Part shown: one piece after another, positions 25,179-32,137 of the stretch
How positions within the stretch are numbered: the first letter of the stretch is position 1
How the letters are laid out: every line of letters begins with the position of its first letter
Notes under the pieces: model-generated
The model's database searches: none
What the model was told of the DNA's origin: nothing
What the model saw: the letters and a program-made list of their open reading frames with translations, nothing else
NCBI GenBank assembly: GCA_910579965.1
Contig: CAJTWF010000023.1
Location: 1-43,951 of the forward strand
From: an uncultured Oscillospiraceae bacterium
GTDB taxonomy: Bacteria > Bacillota > Clostridia > Oscillospirales > Oscillospiraceae
Length of the DNA stretch: 43,951 nucleotides
Direction of reading: 5' to 3'
Translations under genes and position numbers: made by a program

Positions 25179-26122
25179 CAGTTGTCATCTCCTTTCCGCA
25201 GGGTGTAGATCATGTACACGCTGGCGCAGACCAGCAGGATCAAAAACCCGATGACGGAGACCGCCGCGGCCTCCCCCTGCCGGCCGTTGTAGAAGGCCAG
25301 CTTGTACAGATATGTAACAAGGGTGTCCGTGTGGTTGGCCGGATCGCCCTTGGTCATGGTCCAGATAATGGGGAAGGAGTTGAATACGTAGATGATGTTG
25401 AGCACCGTGCTCACCGTCAGGGAGGACTTGACCAGGGGCAGGGTGATCTTAAACAGCTTCTGCCAGTAGTTGGCCCCGTCCACCGTGGCGGCCTCGTAGT
25501 AGCTGGTGTCAATGCTCTGCAGCCCGGAGAGGACGCAGAAGGTGACAAAGGGGATGGTGACGAAGATGCCGCAGGCGATCTCCCAGGCGAAGTATGCCTC
25601 CGGCGTGGGGGTCCAGTTCACCGCCTGCTTGATAATGCCCAGCTTCATAAGCAGGGTGTTCAGGGTGCCGTAGTCGGTGTTGATAATGAAGTTCCAGACG
25701 CTGGCCTGGATGACCAGGGTGGTGGCCCAGGGGAACACCACAATGGCCCGGGCGATCTTGCGGCCCCGGAACTGGTTGTTGAGGATCAGCGCCAGCACAA
25801 AGCCCAGCACCGTGGACAGCACCACCACGGCGATGGTCCACACCAGGGTGTTTTGCAGCACCAGGCCGAAGGCGGAGCCCTTGACCACCTTGATGAAGTT
25901 GCCAAGGCCGTTGAAGCCCTTAATCTTACCGGCCTTGCTCACGTCGCTCAGGGACATCTGGAACACGGACAGGATGGGGACCAGGATAAAGATGCCCATC
26001 AGGATCACGCTGGGCGCAATCCAGATGTACGGCTCGATCCTGCGCAGGGCCCTTTTGGCCGGGGAAATGCCCTTGGGCCGGGCCAGTCTCGTTTCCGGTC
26101 TGCTGGGGGCGACTTTGTTCAC
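25178..26122 (-). CDS. Sugar ABC transporter permease, MalF type
   Basis: Partner permease of the importer, 314 aa, with six hydrophobic stretches (IWIAPSVILMGIFILVPIL near residue 33) and the coupling loop YYEAATVDGANYWQKLFKITLP (EAA motif). The start is GTG at 26122 behind GGAGGTG; the N-terminal 30 residues are basic and cytoplasmic. It precedes the MalG-type permease with a 1-nt overlap and follows the binding-protein gene after a hairpin-containing gap. Confidence 0.93.
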   Translation of the reverse strand: MNKVAPSRPETRLARPKGISPAKRALRRIEPYIWIAPSVILMGIFILVPILSVFQMSLSDVSKAGKIKGFNGLGNFIKVVKGSAFGLVLQNTLVWTIAVVVLSTVLGFVLALILNNQFRGRKIARAIVVFPWATTLVIQASVWNFIINTDYGTLNTLLMKLGIIKQAVNWTPTPEAYFAWEIACGIFVTIPFVTFCVLSGLQSIDTSYYEAATVDGANYWQKLFKITLPLVKSSLTVSTVLNIIYVFNSFPIIWTMTKGDPANHTDTLVTYLYKLAFYNGRQGEAAAVSVIGFLILLVCASVYMIYTLRKGDDN

Positions 26123-26182
26123 AGGAACACCTCCCTATTCTCTCTCAATTCTCTCACGCTCTCGGGGCCCCGCCCCGGTTTG

Positions 26183-26220
26183 AAAAAGGCCGCGGGCCGA
26201 ACAAAGCGGCCGGCCCGCGG
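26183..26220 (-). terminator. Attenuating terminator between binding protein and permeases
   Basis: CCGCGGGCC (26190-26198) pairs with GGCCCGCGG (26212-26220), and on the minus strand the stem is followed by CCTTTTTC. Placed between a solute-binding gene and its permeases, such a site usually lets the binding protein be made in excess. Confidence 0.75.
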
Positions 26221-26243
26221 CATGGTACCTATGTTATATTGGC

Positions 26244-27560
26244 TCAGCTGCCGGCGATATCGCTCTGGAGCGCATCCAGCAGCTCGCGAACGCTGCCGCC
26301 CAGCAGAGCCTGCTGCTCCACGTTGATAACGCCCTGCTTCACGTCGGCCCACTCCGCCTTGGCGGTGGGGTAGAACTTGCAGGAGCCCACGATGTCCACC
26401 CAGGGGGCCATGCTCTCGTCGGCCTTGGCAACGATTTCGCCGCCGGCGGAGGTGGCGGGCAGGAAGCCCTCCATCAGCACCCAGTCGGAGTAGCGGGTAT
26501 CCTCGTAGAAGTAGTCAAAGAAGGTCTTGATGGCCTCCAGCTTCTCCGGGGAGTGGCCGTTGTCGAAGCACATGAAGCGGTCCATCACGCCGGCGGAGAC
26601 GGAGGGGTTGCCGCCGTTGGTGGGGATGGGGGCGAAGGCGTAGTTGACGGTGCTGCCGCCCTCGGCGATGTAGGTGGGGATGGAGTTGGGCCCGATCATC
26701 ATGGCCAGCTTGCCGGCGCCGAACAGATCCTGAAGGGTGTAGCGGGTCTCGTTGGCGGGATCGGAGTTGGTCAGGCCGGAGTTGACCAGATCAATGGCGT
26801 ACTCAATGGCCTCCACGTTGGCGTCGCTGTTGAGGGTCCAGTTGCCGTCGGCGTCAGTGAAGTCGCCGCCGTTGTTCCAGATGTAGTAGGCGAAGGCGGC
26901 CTGGCCCTCGTCGGTGGTCATGTCGATGCCCCAGGGATAGATGCTGGAGTCATAGGCCTTCAGCTTCTCGCAGGCGGCCTTCAGCTCGTCCCAGGTGGTG
27001 GGCACTTCCACGCCGGCGGCCTCCAGGATATCCACGTTGTAGTACATGGCGCGGGCGGAGGCCAGATCGGGGATGGCCCAGATGGTGCCGTCAATGTTGG
27101 ACTGCTCCAGGAAGGCGGGATACATCTTGGCGTAGGTCTCCTCGGAGACGTAATCCTTGGCCGGGAGCAGCAGGCCGTCGGCCTGGTAGTCGGCAAACAC
27201 GTCGATGTTCAGGATGTCGGGGGCGGTGTTGCCGGAGATGCGGGTGTTGACCACGGTGTAGATGTCGTTCCAGGAGACGACTTCCACGGTCAGGTTGATG
27301 TTCTCGTGCTCCTTGTTGAAGGCCTCCTGGAAGTCAGCCCACCACTTGTTGGTGTTCTGGCCGTACTGAGAGGCGATGACGCTGATGTCGATCTTCTCGC
27401 CGGCAGGGGCCTCGGGAGCGGGATCCGGGGTGCTGGGGGCGGGGGTGTTGGCGTCGGTCTGGGTGTTGCTGTTGTCAGCGGGCTTGTCGTCGCCGCCGCC
27501 GCAGGCCGCCAGGGCCAGCGTCATCACCAGAGCCAGGAGCAGTGCAAGAGCTTTCTTCAT
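26244..27560 (-). CDS. Sugar-binding lipoprotein of ABC transporter
   Basis: Extracellular solute-binding protein (family 1), 438 aa, anchored outside the membrane. A signal peptide MKKALALLLALVMTLALAAC ends in a lipobox with Cys20, followed by a Gly/Asp/Pro/Thr-rich linker to about residue 55. The mature part has the usual two-lobe pattern (SVIASQYGQNTNKWWADFQEAF, GNTAPDILNIDVFADYQADG, IWAIPDLASARAMYYNVDIL). It delivers sugar to the two permeases encoded next. ATG at 27560 lies close behind AAGGAGG. The ligand cannot be read from the sequence. Confidence 0.93.
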   Translation of the reverse strand: MKKALALLLALVMTLALAACGGGDDKPADNSNTQTDANTPAPSTPDPAPEAPAGEKIDISVIASQYGQNTNKWWADFQEAFNKEHENINLTVEVVSWNDIYTVVNTRISGNTAPDILNIDVFADYQADGLLLPAKDYVSEETYAKMYPAFLEQSNIDGTIWAIPDLASARAMYYNVDILEAAGVEVPTTWDELKAACEKLKAYDSSIYPWGIDMTTDEGQAAFAYYIWNNGGDFTDADGNWTLNSDANVEAIEYAIDLVNSGLTNSDPANETRYTLQDLFGAGKLAMMIGPNSIPTYIAEGGSTVNYAFAPIPTNGGNPSVSAGVMDRFMCFDNGHSPEKLEAIKTFFDYFYEDTRYSDWVLMEGFLPATSAGGEIVAKADESMAPWVDIVGSCKFYPTAKAEWADVKQGVINVEQQALLGGSVRELLDALQSDIAGS

Positions 27561-27702
27561 TCTTCATAATCCTCCTTGTAAACAAGTTGATAGAAGCGGC
27601 GCTCTCTGCGCGGCTGAAAATCCTTCCGCTGGGAGAGCGTCGTTCTGCACCTATTCTATATCTTCTGTACCGCAATTAATAGGACCCAGCGTTCACAAAA
27701 TA

Positions 27703-27733
27703 GCACAATCGTACACAACTGGTAAGATTGTAC
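27703..27733. promoter_or_regulatory. Candidate operator upstream of the binding-protein gene
   Basis: GCACAATC (27703-27710) and GATTGTAC (27726-27733) form an inverted repeat, 7 of 8 positions, about 150 bases upstream of the binding-protein start and just after the end of the AraC-type gene. The surrounding 27600-27770 is AT-rich and must contain the transporter promoter. Confidence 0.45.
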
Positions 27734-27768
27734 GGATTAGAAAAAATTTCACATCGGTATTCGTCATT

Positions 27769-28626
27769 TTAACCAAAGTTCTGCGCCTTCTGCCGCCCGT
27801 TTTCCCGAAAAGTCCTGGGCGTGGTGCCGGTAAGGGAGCGAAAGACCCGGGAAAAGTAGTTGTAGTCGCTGATGCCCACCGCCTCGGCAACGGCGGAGAC
27901 GGGCAGATCGTTCTCCAGCAGCAGGACCTTGGCCGCGTCGATGCGCCGCTGGGCGATGAGGCGGGTGAGGGTGTGGCCGCCGGAGAGCTCCTTGGCCAGA
28001 CGGCAGAGCTTGGTGCGGCCGATGCGGAGCTGCTGGGAGATGGACTCCAGGCTCAGCTTCTCCATGTAGTGCTGGTCCAGGTACATGGCCAGCTTCTGGG
28101 CGTCCGTCTGCTCAGTGAGCCGGATCATCTCCTTGAGCTGGATATAGCCGGCCATGACCTCCAGGGTCTCCGCGTAGGCCTTCAGCGCCGGAGCGGCGTA
28201 CTGCCGGAACTGGAGGAATGCCTCCCGCAGCTGGTCCGGCCCCCCGGGATACCAGTCCAGGGTGGACCGGGTGCGCTGCCACTGGTCCTCTATGGGGGAG
28301 TCGTCCAGGAAGCAGCCGAAGACCAGATAGGCCAGGGGCTGGTTTCTGTCGAACAGGGGCATGACGGCCTCGCAGATGCCCGCGTGGCAGCGGTAGAACT
28401 GGAAGCCCCCGGGGGCGGCGTAGCTTTTCACCTTCCAGGCGTCGCAGGCCACGCAGCGGCTGTGGCCCTCGGCGGTGGCGTTGACGGCCCGGCAGAAGGG
28501 GGGATGGCCCTCAAAGAGGTTGATGTCCCTGCCCTGGGGGTCCAGAATGTTGGCCGGGATGCCGGTGAGCACGTAGAGGTTGGAGACCAGCTGGAGCAGC
28601 TGCTCCTGGTCAAAGAGAATATTCAT
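27769..28626 (-). CDS. AraC-family regulator with PocR sensor domain
   Basis: A 285-residue transcriptional regulator. The N-terminal 170 residues are a PocR-type ligand domain with its conserved cysteines (PPFCRAVNATAEGHSRCVAC and YRCHAGICEAVMPLF). The C-terminal 100 residues contain two helix-turn-helix units of the AraC type (LSLESISQQLRIGRTKLCRL and LPVSAVAEAVGISDYNYFSR, ending FRSLTGTTPRTFR). ATG at 28626 follows CGGAGG; a longer upstream frame has no coding character. It precedes the ABC transporter genes on the same strand and is the likely activator of that operon. The ligand is unknown; PocR domains often sense small polyols or related carbon compounds. Confidence 0.9.
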   Translation of the reverse strand: MNILFDQEQLLQLVSNLYVLTGIPANILDPQGRDINLFEGHPPFCRAVNATAEGHSRCVACDAWKVKSYAAPGGFQFYRCHAGICEAVMPLFDRNQPLAYLVFGCFLDDSPIEDQWQRTRSTLDWYPGGPDQLREAFLQFRQYAAPALKAYAETLEVMAGYIQLKEMIRLTEQTDAQKLAMYLDQHYMEKLSLESISQQLRIGRTKLCRLAKELSGGHTLTRLIAQRRIDAAKVLLLENDLPVSAVAEAVGISDYNYFSRVFRSLTGTTPRTFRENGRQKAQNFG

Positions 28627-28670
28627 AAAGAGCGCCTCCGTACACGGGGAATTTTTCCGCGGCCCGCCCG

Positions 28671-28734
28671 GCGCCTGTCTCCACAGGCGCTCAGTCCCCC
28701 ATGGGGGACTGGAAACGGGAGTACTCCCGTTTCC
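28671..28734. repeat. Three consecutive perfect inverted repeats
   Basis: GCGCCTGT (28671-28678) / ACAGGCGC (28683-28690) with a 4-nt loop; a 20-bp uninterrupted palindrome at 28692-28711 (half CAGTCCCCCA); and a 24-bp uninterrupted palindrome at 28711-28734 (half GGAAACGGGAGT), sharing one base with the previous one. On the minus strand they would lie in the 5' leader of the PocR-AraC gene. Confidence 0.85.
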
Positions 28735-28759
28735 TGACAGCGGCCCTGCCGCAGAAATG

Positions 28760-28788
28760 AGTATAGCACAAAAAGACCGGCTTGTGTA
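28760..28788 (-). promoter_or_regulatory. Probable promoter of the PocR-AraC gene
   Basis: Minus strand TACACA (28783-28788) and TATACT (28760-28765), 17-bp spacer, with TGC just before the -10 box (extended -10). Transcription from here would include the three inverted repeats in a leader of about 125 nt. Confidence 0.55.
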
Positions 28789-28864
28789 CTGTGCCGCGAA
28801 ACTTTCTCCCAGGGGGGATAAGCGGGCGGGCCGGCGCATAGGCTGTCCAGAGGAGGTGAGCCGG

Positions 28865-29386
28865 ATGGAACGGGTCAAGCTCCGCTGCCGGGAGGCCTGC
28901 CTGGGGGAGATCACCCTCCGGGACCTGGGGGGCCGAACGGAGGTGCGGGCGTCCATGGAGGACCCTGGGGACGGGCTCTACCGGGCGGCGCTGCGGGGGG
29001 AGCGGGGGGAGCTGATGCTGGGGGTGCTGGCCCCGGAGGGGGGGATGCTGACCCTGCGGCGGATGGTCTACACCCGGGACGTGGCGGCCCTGGGGCGGCT
29101 GGTGGAGGGGGAGGCCCGGCAGTCCTTCCCCTTCCGGCCCGCCGGCTGGCGGGAGACCCGCTGCCCGGCCCAGCTGTTCCGGAGCTCTTTTTTTCAGACA
29201 AGGCTGCGCAGCGCCGGCCGGGCCTGGTGGCGGCGGGAGGAGCCGCTGCTGCTGCTGGCCCTGCCGGCGGAGGAGGGCAGGCCCTTTCCCCTGGAGTGCC
29301 TGTTCTGCCTGGGGCGGCTGGAGCGGGTGGAGGGGCAGCGGTGCGTGGTGTACGCCTTCCGGGAGGAGGAGCCGGTGCTGCCGTGA
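28865..29386 (+). CDS. Hypothetical protein, 173 aa
   Basis: Not recognised. ATG at 28865 is preceded by GAGGAGGTGAG, a strong site, and codon use fits the chromosome, so it is very likely real. The protein is Arg- and Glu-rich with many short strands: VKLRCREACLGEITLRDL and LTLRRMVYTRDVAALGRL. It has a Trp/Arg-rich middle (AGRAWWRREEPLLLL) and a C-terminal cysteine segment ECLFCLGRLERV. There is no signal peptide or membrane helix. It stands alone, diverging from the AraC gene and closed by its own terminator. The beta-rich pattern could be a small regulatory or binding domain, but no family can be claimed. Confidence 0.75.
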   Translation: MERVKLRCREACLGEITLRDLGGRTEVRASMEDPGDGLYRAALRGERGELMLGVLAPEGGMLTLRRMVYTRDVAALGRLVEGEARQSFPFRPAGWRETRCPAQLFRSSFFQTRLRSAGRAWWRREEPLLLLALPAEEGRPFPLECLFCLGRLERVEGQRCVVYAFREEEPVLP

Positions 29387-29407
29387 GGCGCCCGCGCGGA
29401 CGGAGGG

Positions 29408-29447
29408 ACCCGCGGGCCCGGCCGGAGAGGGCCGGGCCTGCGGGTTT
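29408..29447 (+). terminator. Terminator after the 173-aa hypothetical gene
   Basis: ACCCGC-G-GGCCCGGCC pairs with GGCCGGGCC-T-GCGGGT around a short GGAGA-type loop, followed by TTCTAT. Confidence 0.7.
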
Positions 29448-29484
29448 CTATCACCCATTTTCAGACCCGGCGGGCCACAATTTC

Positions 29485-29513
29485 TTGACAAGGCACGCTT
29501 TTTCTGCTAGGCT
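29485..29513 (+). promoter_or_regulatory. Promoter for ribF
   Basis: Consensus TTGACA (29485-29490) with TAGGCT (29508-29513) at 17 bp. The leader to the start codon is about 90 nt and shows no FMN-riboswitch pattern. Confidence 0.6.
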
Positions 29514-29608
29514 GATACACGGCCGCAGACTGCGGGTATATTAATGTAGGACAGGCCTCCCCGCCGGCGGGATTGGCCGTTCTTTCAGAGCGAGAGGGGG
29601 ACTGCGCC

Positions 29609-30502
29609 ATGGACCGCGCCATTGCGCTGGGATTTTTCGACGGGCTGCACCTGGGCCACCAGGCGCTGCTGGAACGGGCCGCCCGGCGGGCCTCGGAGCG
29701 GGGCCTCACCCCCGCCCTCTTTACCTTTGACCGCTCCCCCCGGGAGTACGTCACCGGCGTTCCCGTGCCCCTGCTGACCACGGCGGCGGAGCGGCAGGCG
29801 GCGGCGGAGGGGCTGTGCCCCGGCGCGGAGGTGATCGTGGCCCCCTTTGACCGGGAGATGATGACCATGCCCTGGCAGGACTTTGTGACGTGGCTGGTCC
29901 GGCGCTGGGACGCCCGGTGGCTGGTGGCCGGCCACGACTTCCGCTTTGGACACAGGAACGCGGGGGACGCGGCCCTGCTCTCCCGGCGGGCGGAGGAGCT
30001 GGGCCTGGGCTGCGACATCATTCCTCCGGTGACCCTGGACGGCGTAACGGTCAGCTCCACCCACATCCGCGGACTGCTGGAGCGGGGGGAGGCGGAGACG
30101 GCGGCCCGGTTTCTGGGCCGGCCCTTCGCCATTGCCGGCCCGGTGCGCCGGGGCAAGGGCCTGGGCTCCTCCCGGCTGGACGCGCCCACAGTCAATCTGG
30201 TGCCGGACGGGCACCAGCTGATCCCCGCCTTCGGGGTCTATGTCACCCGGGTGACCGTGGAGGGGCATTCCGGCCCGGCGGTCACCAACGTGGGGGTGCG
30301 GCCAACGGTGGACACGGACGGGGGCGTGACGGTGGAGAGCCACCTGCTGGACCAGCGGGGGGATCTCTACGGGGCCCGGTGCCGGGTGGAGTTTTTACAA
30401 ATGCTGCGGCCGGAGCGCCGCTTCGAGAGCCTGGCGGACCTGCGGCGGCAGATCGCCCGGGACGGGGAGGCGGCCAGGGCCTATTTCCAATCCATTTCAT
30501 AG
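29609..30502 (+). CDS. ribF: Riboflavin kinase / FMN adenylyltransferase
   Basis: Bifunctional enzyme making FMN and then FAD from riboflavin, 297 aa. The N-terminal adenylyltransferase domain starts at once with GFFDGLHLGHQALL (nucleotide-binding HxGH), followed by FDRSPREYV and the VSSTHIRGLLERGE motif. The C-terminal kinase domain begins at about residue 175 with GPVRRGKGLGSSRL and PTVNL, then FGVYVTRVTV and TNVGVRPTV. Two details differ from textbook RibF: the first 10-15 residues before GFFDG are missing, and the kinase motif usually written LGFPTAN reads RLDAPTVN. Both probably reflect a clostridial subgroup. ATG at 29609 follows GAGAGGGGG. Confidence 0.92.
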   Translation: MDRAIALGFFDGLHLGHQALLERAARRASERGLTPALFTFDRSPREYVTGVPVPLLTTAAERQAAAEGLCPGAEVIVAPFDREMMTMPWQDFVTWLVRRWDARWLVAGHDFRFGHRNAGDAALLSRRAEELGLGCDIIPPVTLDGVTVSSTHIRGLLERGEAETAARFLGRPFAIAGPVRRGKGLGSSRLDAPTVNLVPDGHQLIPAFGVYVTRVTVEGHSGPAVTNVGVRPTVDTDGGVTVESHLLDQRGDLYGARCRVEFLQMLRPERRFESLADLRRQIARDGEAARAYFQSIS

Positions 30503-30655
30503 AGATGTATTATTTCTGGATTTAAAATTCGGAAATAATACATTTGATTTAAGCCGTTTTGCTCGCCGCCATAAACGGCGGCAACCGCAAAACATGGCAC
30601 ATAATTACTTCCGGCCTTTCGGCTCGGAAGCAATAACAGAGGGGGGCAGGGCGCT
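30503..30655 (+). repeat. Three stem-loops between ribF and dagK-like gene
   Basis: First, ATGTATTATTTC (30505-30516) / GAAATAATACAT (30532-30543), a perfect 12-bp AT-rich stem. Second, GTTTTGC (30556-30562) / GCAAAAC (30587-30593) enclosing GCCGCC / GGCGGC. Third, CTTCCG / CGGAAG at about 30608-30630. The stretch is much lower in GC than the flanking genes. The first may end the ribF message; the others lie in the leader of the next gene. Confidence 0.65.
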
Positions 30656-31621
30656 ATGAAGCACGTATTCATCATCAACCCCGCCGCTGGGAAAATGGAC
30701 TGCACCGCCCAGCTGATGGACATGGCCAAGGGCCTGGCCGCCCGCCACGGCCTGGAGGCGGAGTGCATCCTCACCAGGCGGCCGGGCCACGCCATGGAGA
30801 CCGCCCAGGCCCTGGCCCGGAGCGGCGGAGAGGTGCGGCTCTACGCCTGCGGCGGAGACGGCACGGTCAACGAGGTGGCCAACGGCATCGCCGGGTGCGG
30901 CAGCGCCGCCATGACCTGCATCCCCGTGGGCACGGGCAACGACTTTCTGAGAAACTTCGGGGATGCGGCCGCCCTTTTCCAGCAGGCGGAGAACCTGTGG
31001 GACGGCCCCTGCTTCCCCCTGGACGCCATCGACTGCAACGGCCGCCTGGCCCTGACCGTGGCCTGCTCCGGCTTTGACGCCCAGGTGGCCGACGACGTAC
31101 ATACCTACGGCAGGCTCCCCCTGCTGGGGGGCCAGGGCAGCTATGCCCTCTCCCTGGCGGTGAACTTCGCCCTCAGACGTCTGAGCCGCCGGTGGACCGT
31201 CACCCTGGATGGAGAGGCCATGGAGGGGGAGTACGTGCTGGCGGCGGTGTGCAACGGCCGGTACTACGGCGGAGGCTTCATGCCCGTAGCCGAGGCCAGG
31301 ATGGACGACGGCGTGCTCAACACCCTGATTGTGGACAAGGTCAGCCGTCCCGCCTTTCTCCGCTTTGTGGGGGCCTACGCCAAGGGGGAGTACTACCGGC
31401 TGCCCGGCCTCGCCCGGTGCTATACCGCCCGGGAGATCGTCATCGACTCTCCGGACCGGGACATCGTCACCTGCCTGGACGGGGAGATTTTCCGCAGCCG
31501 GCGGGCGGCGCTGCGCCTGTCGGAGAAGAAGGTCCGCTTCTTCGGTCCCCCGGGGTGCGATCCCAACGCCACCTGCCGGCCCCTGCCGGTCCCGGCGGGG
31601 ACGGAGCAGGGCTGTTTGTGA
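30656..31621 (+). CDS. Diacylglycerol kinase family lipid kinase
   Basis: A 321-residue DagK/YegS-type lipid kinase that phosphorylates diacylglycerol or a related lipid at the inner face of the membrane. Visible motifs: IINPAAGK at the N-terminus, the nucleotide-binding GGDGTVNEVANGI near residue 66, PVGTGNDFLRNF near residue 87, and YYGGGFMPVAEA in the C-terminal beta domain. Length is normal for the family. In Firmicutes, DgkB recycles diacylglycerol from lipoteichoic acid synthesis, a plausible but unproven role here. ATG at 30656 follows AGAGGGGGG with longer than usual spacing. A terminator overlaps the end of the gene. Confidence 0.9.
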   Translation: MKHVFIINPAAGKMDCTAQLMDMAKGLAARHGLEAECILTRRPGHAMETAQALARSGGEVRLYACGGDGTVNEVANGIAGCGSAAMTCIPVGTGNDFLRNFGDAAALFQQAENLWDGPCFPLDAIDCNGRLALTVACSGFDAQVADDVHTYGRLPLLGGQGSYALSLAVNFALRRLSRRWTVTLDGEAMEGEYVLAAVCNGRYYGGGFMPVAEARMDDGVLNTLIVDKVSRPAFLRFVGAYAKGEYYRLPGLARCYTAREIVIDSPDRDIVTCLDGEIFRSRRAALRLSEKKVRFFGPPGCDPNATCRPLPVPAGTEQGCL

Positions 31622-31648
31622 ACTTTTTGTAAAACAGCCGTTTTTTTC
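31610..31648 (+). terminator. Intrinsic terminator after the lipid kinase
   Basis: GGCTGTTT (31610-31617) / AAACAGCC (31632-31639) followed by GTTTTTTT. The left arm lies inside the last codons of the gene. Confidence 0.85.
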
Positions 31649-31659
31649 TTAAAACCCTC

Positions 31660-31688
31660 TTGCAATCCAGGCAAAGATGATGTAAGAT
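31660..31688 (+). promoter_or_regulatory. Sigma-A promoter for groESL
   Basis: TTGCAA (31660-31665) and TAAGAT (31683-31688), 17-bp spacer. The CIRCE operator begins a few bases downstream and covers the expected start of transcription. Confidence 0.75.
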
Positions 31689-31691
31689 AGG

Positions 31692-31728
31692 CACCGTTAG
31701 CACTCCAGATACATGAGTGCTAACGGTG
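31692..31728 (+). promoter_or_regulatory. CIRCE operator (HrcA binding site)
   Basis: The consensus arms TTAGCACTC (31697-31705) and GAGTGCTAA (31715-31723) are perfect, with the canonical 9-nt spacer. The symmetry continues outward as CACCG / CGGTG to 14-bp arms. HrcA, not encoded in this window, would repress groESL here and release it on heat shock. Confidence 0.97.
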
Positions 31729-31773
31729 TCAATCTTTGTTATCAAAAAATAATGATATAGGAGGAACCAAACT

Positions 31774-32058
31774 ATGAAGCTCACACCCTTAGCGGACCGC
31801 GTGGTACTGAAGACCCTGGAGGCGGAGGAGACCACCAAAGGCGGCATCATCCTCACCTCTGCGGCCAAGGAGAAGCCCTCTGTGGCGGAGGTGATCTCCG
31901 TGGGCCCCGGCGGCAAGGTGGACGGCAAGGACGTCGTCATGTCCGTCAAGCCCGGCGACCGGGTCATCACCGACAAGTACTCCGGCTCCACCGTGAAGAT
32001 CGGCGACGAGGAGTACACCATTGTCCGTCAGGGCGACATTCTGGCCATCGTGGAGTAA
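31774..32058 (+). CDS. groES: Co-chaperonin GroES
   Basis: 94-residue lid subunit of the GroEL folding chamber. MKLTPLADRVVLKTLEAEE is the standard start, with the mobile loop ETTKGGIILTSAAKEKPS contacting GroEL and the C-terminal strand EYTIVRQGDILAIVE. The start ATG at 31774 follows GGAGGAACC. It is the first gene of the CIRCE-controlled groES-groEL operon, with 79 bp to groEL. Confidence 0.98.
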   Translation: MKLTPLADRVVLKTLEAEETTKGGIILTSAAKEKPSVAEVISVGPGGKVDGKDVVMSVKPGDRVITDKYSGSTVKIGDEEYTIVRQGDILAIVE

Positions 32059-32137
32059 TCGGAGGCCGGGGCCTTTCCCAGGGGAAACGGCCCGCAGGCG
32101 ACATCATGAATGAAAAATAATTTGGAGGTTTTGCGAT

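Noticed and set aside
28671..28734. CRISPR-like or tandem repeat array
   Set aside because: The three units are different inverted repeats, not copies of one direct repeat with spacers.
29514..29608. FMN riboswitch upstream of ribF
   Set aside because: The leader is too short and the conserved AGGAT/GAAATTC-type elements are not seen.
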